In this document: one piece after another, positions 5,050-5,180 of the stretch | Position numbering within the stretch: position 1 is the stretch's first letter | Layout of the letters: each line of letters opens with the position of its first letter | Assembly: GCA_034437895.1 (NCBI GenBank) | Contig: DAOTTO010000445.1 | Coordinates: forward strand, 1 to 5,180 | Direction of reading: 5' to 3' | DNA: 5,180 nt | Source of the DNA: JANRLJ01 sp034437895 | GTDB lineage: Bacteria > Chloroflexota > Anaerolineae > Aggregatilineales > Phototrophicaceae | The notes under the pieces: model-generated | Seen by the model: the letters and a program-made list of their open reading frames with translations, nothing else | What the model was told of the DNA's origin: nothing | Database searches by the model: none | Program-made: the position numbers and the translations under genes

Positions 5050-5180
5050 TTACGGGTTAGCAGGGGCTTCAGCTTCCAACAGCGACTCCTGCGTCACTAT
5101 ATCGCTTTCGCCCACCATCGTCACAATATCTTCGGGGATGGTGCTGCCAGCCAGCAGCTTAACCATACTGTTGACCATCG
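5050..5180 (-). CDS. C-terminal end of an unidentified protein (partial)
   Basis: The minus-strand frame ending at TAA (5050-5052) is open to the right edge for 42 codons. It includes MVNSMVKLLAGSTIPEDIV and ends in an acidic, small-residue tail (ESLLEAEAPANP). Codon choice (CTG, GTG, ACG, GAA) looks like that of the neighbouring genes, and a hydrophilic tail is typical of a true C-terminus. I do not recognise the family from this fragment, and its start lies outside the window. It converges on the rplJ-rplL operon. No T-run terminator is obvious after its stop on the minus strand; the GC-rich hairpins at 4976-5015 may play that part. It may be a shadow frame, but the sharp end of open reading at the repeat boundary favours a gene. 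Confidence 0.55.
   Translation of the reverse strand, partial: MVNSMVKLLAGSTIPEDIVTMVGESDIVTQESLLEAEAPANP

Overview
The window looks like chromosomal DNA of a free-living bacterium of moderate GC, most likely Chloroflexota (Anaerolineae-like). The reasons are a ribosomal stalk operon with a canonical L10 leader, a bacterial translin homologue, a DUF3467 protein, and GC-rich hairpin repeats of the CCCTCACCCC / GGGGATGAGG kind that I associate with that phylum. The taxonomic guess rests on gene style only.

Layout: 1-871 (minus) is a GT1-type glycosyltransferase, cut by the left edge and interrupted by one in-frame TAG. A 150-bp divergent promoter region separates it from a small DUF3467 protein (1022-1393, plus). 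A folded dispersed repeat (1421-1530) follows, then a translin-family protein (1604-2254) and a membrane-anchored TIR-domain protein (GTG start, 2364-3326). A 41-bp dyad (2303-2343) lies between these last two.

The second half is the L10-L7/L12 stalk operon. A near-consensus promoter (3323-3351) has its -35 box on the TIR gene's stop codon. It drives an L10-binding leader (from 3371), an intrinsic terminator acting as attenuator (3480-3512), rplJ (TTG start, 3567-4118), a structured spacer, rplL (4274-4660) and a strong terminator (4691-4719). Leader geometry supports autogenous attenuation by the L10-L12 complex. rpoB does not follow; instead there is a nest of inverted repeats (4785-5015) and the tail of a convergent unidentified gene (5050-5180, minus).

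The most novel content is the translin-TIR neighbourhood: a putative nucleic-acid-binding or RNase-like octamer protein next to a possible NADase with receptor-like topology (cytosolic TIR, one membrane span, outer Cys/Trp-rich domain). Whether the two work together is inference. Base 4720 to 4784 holds only a small hairpin (4758-4774) and no gene.
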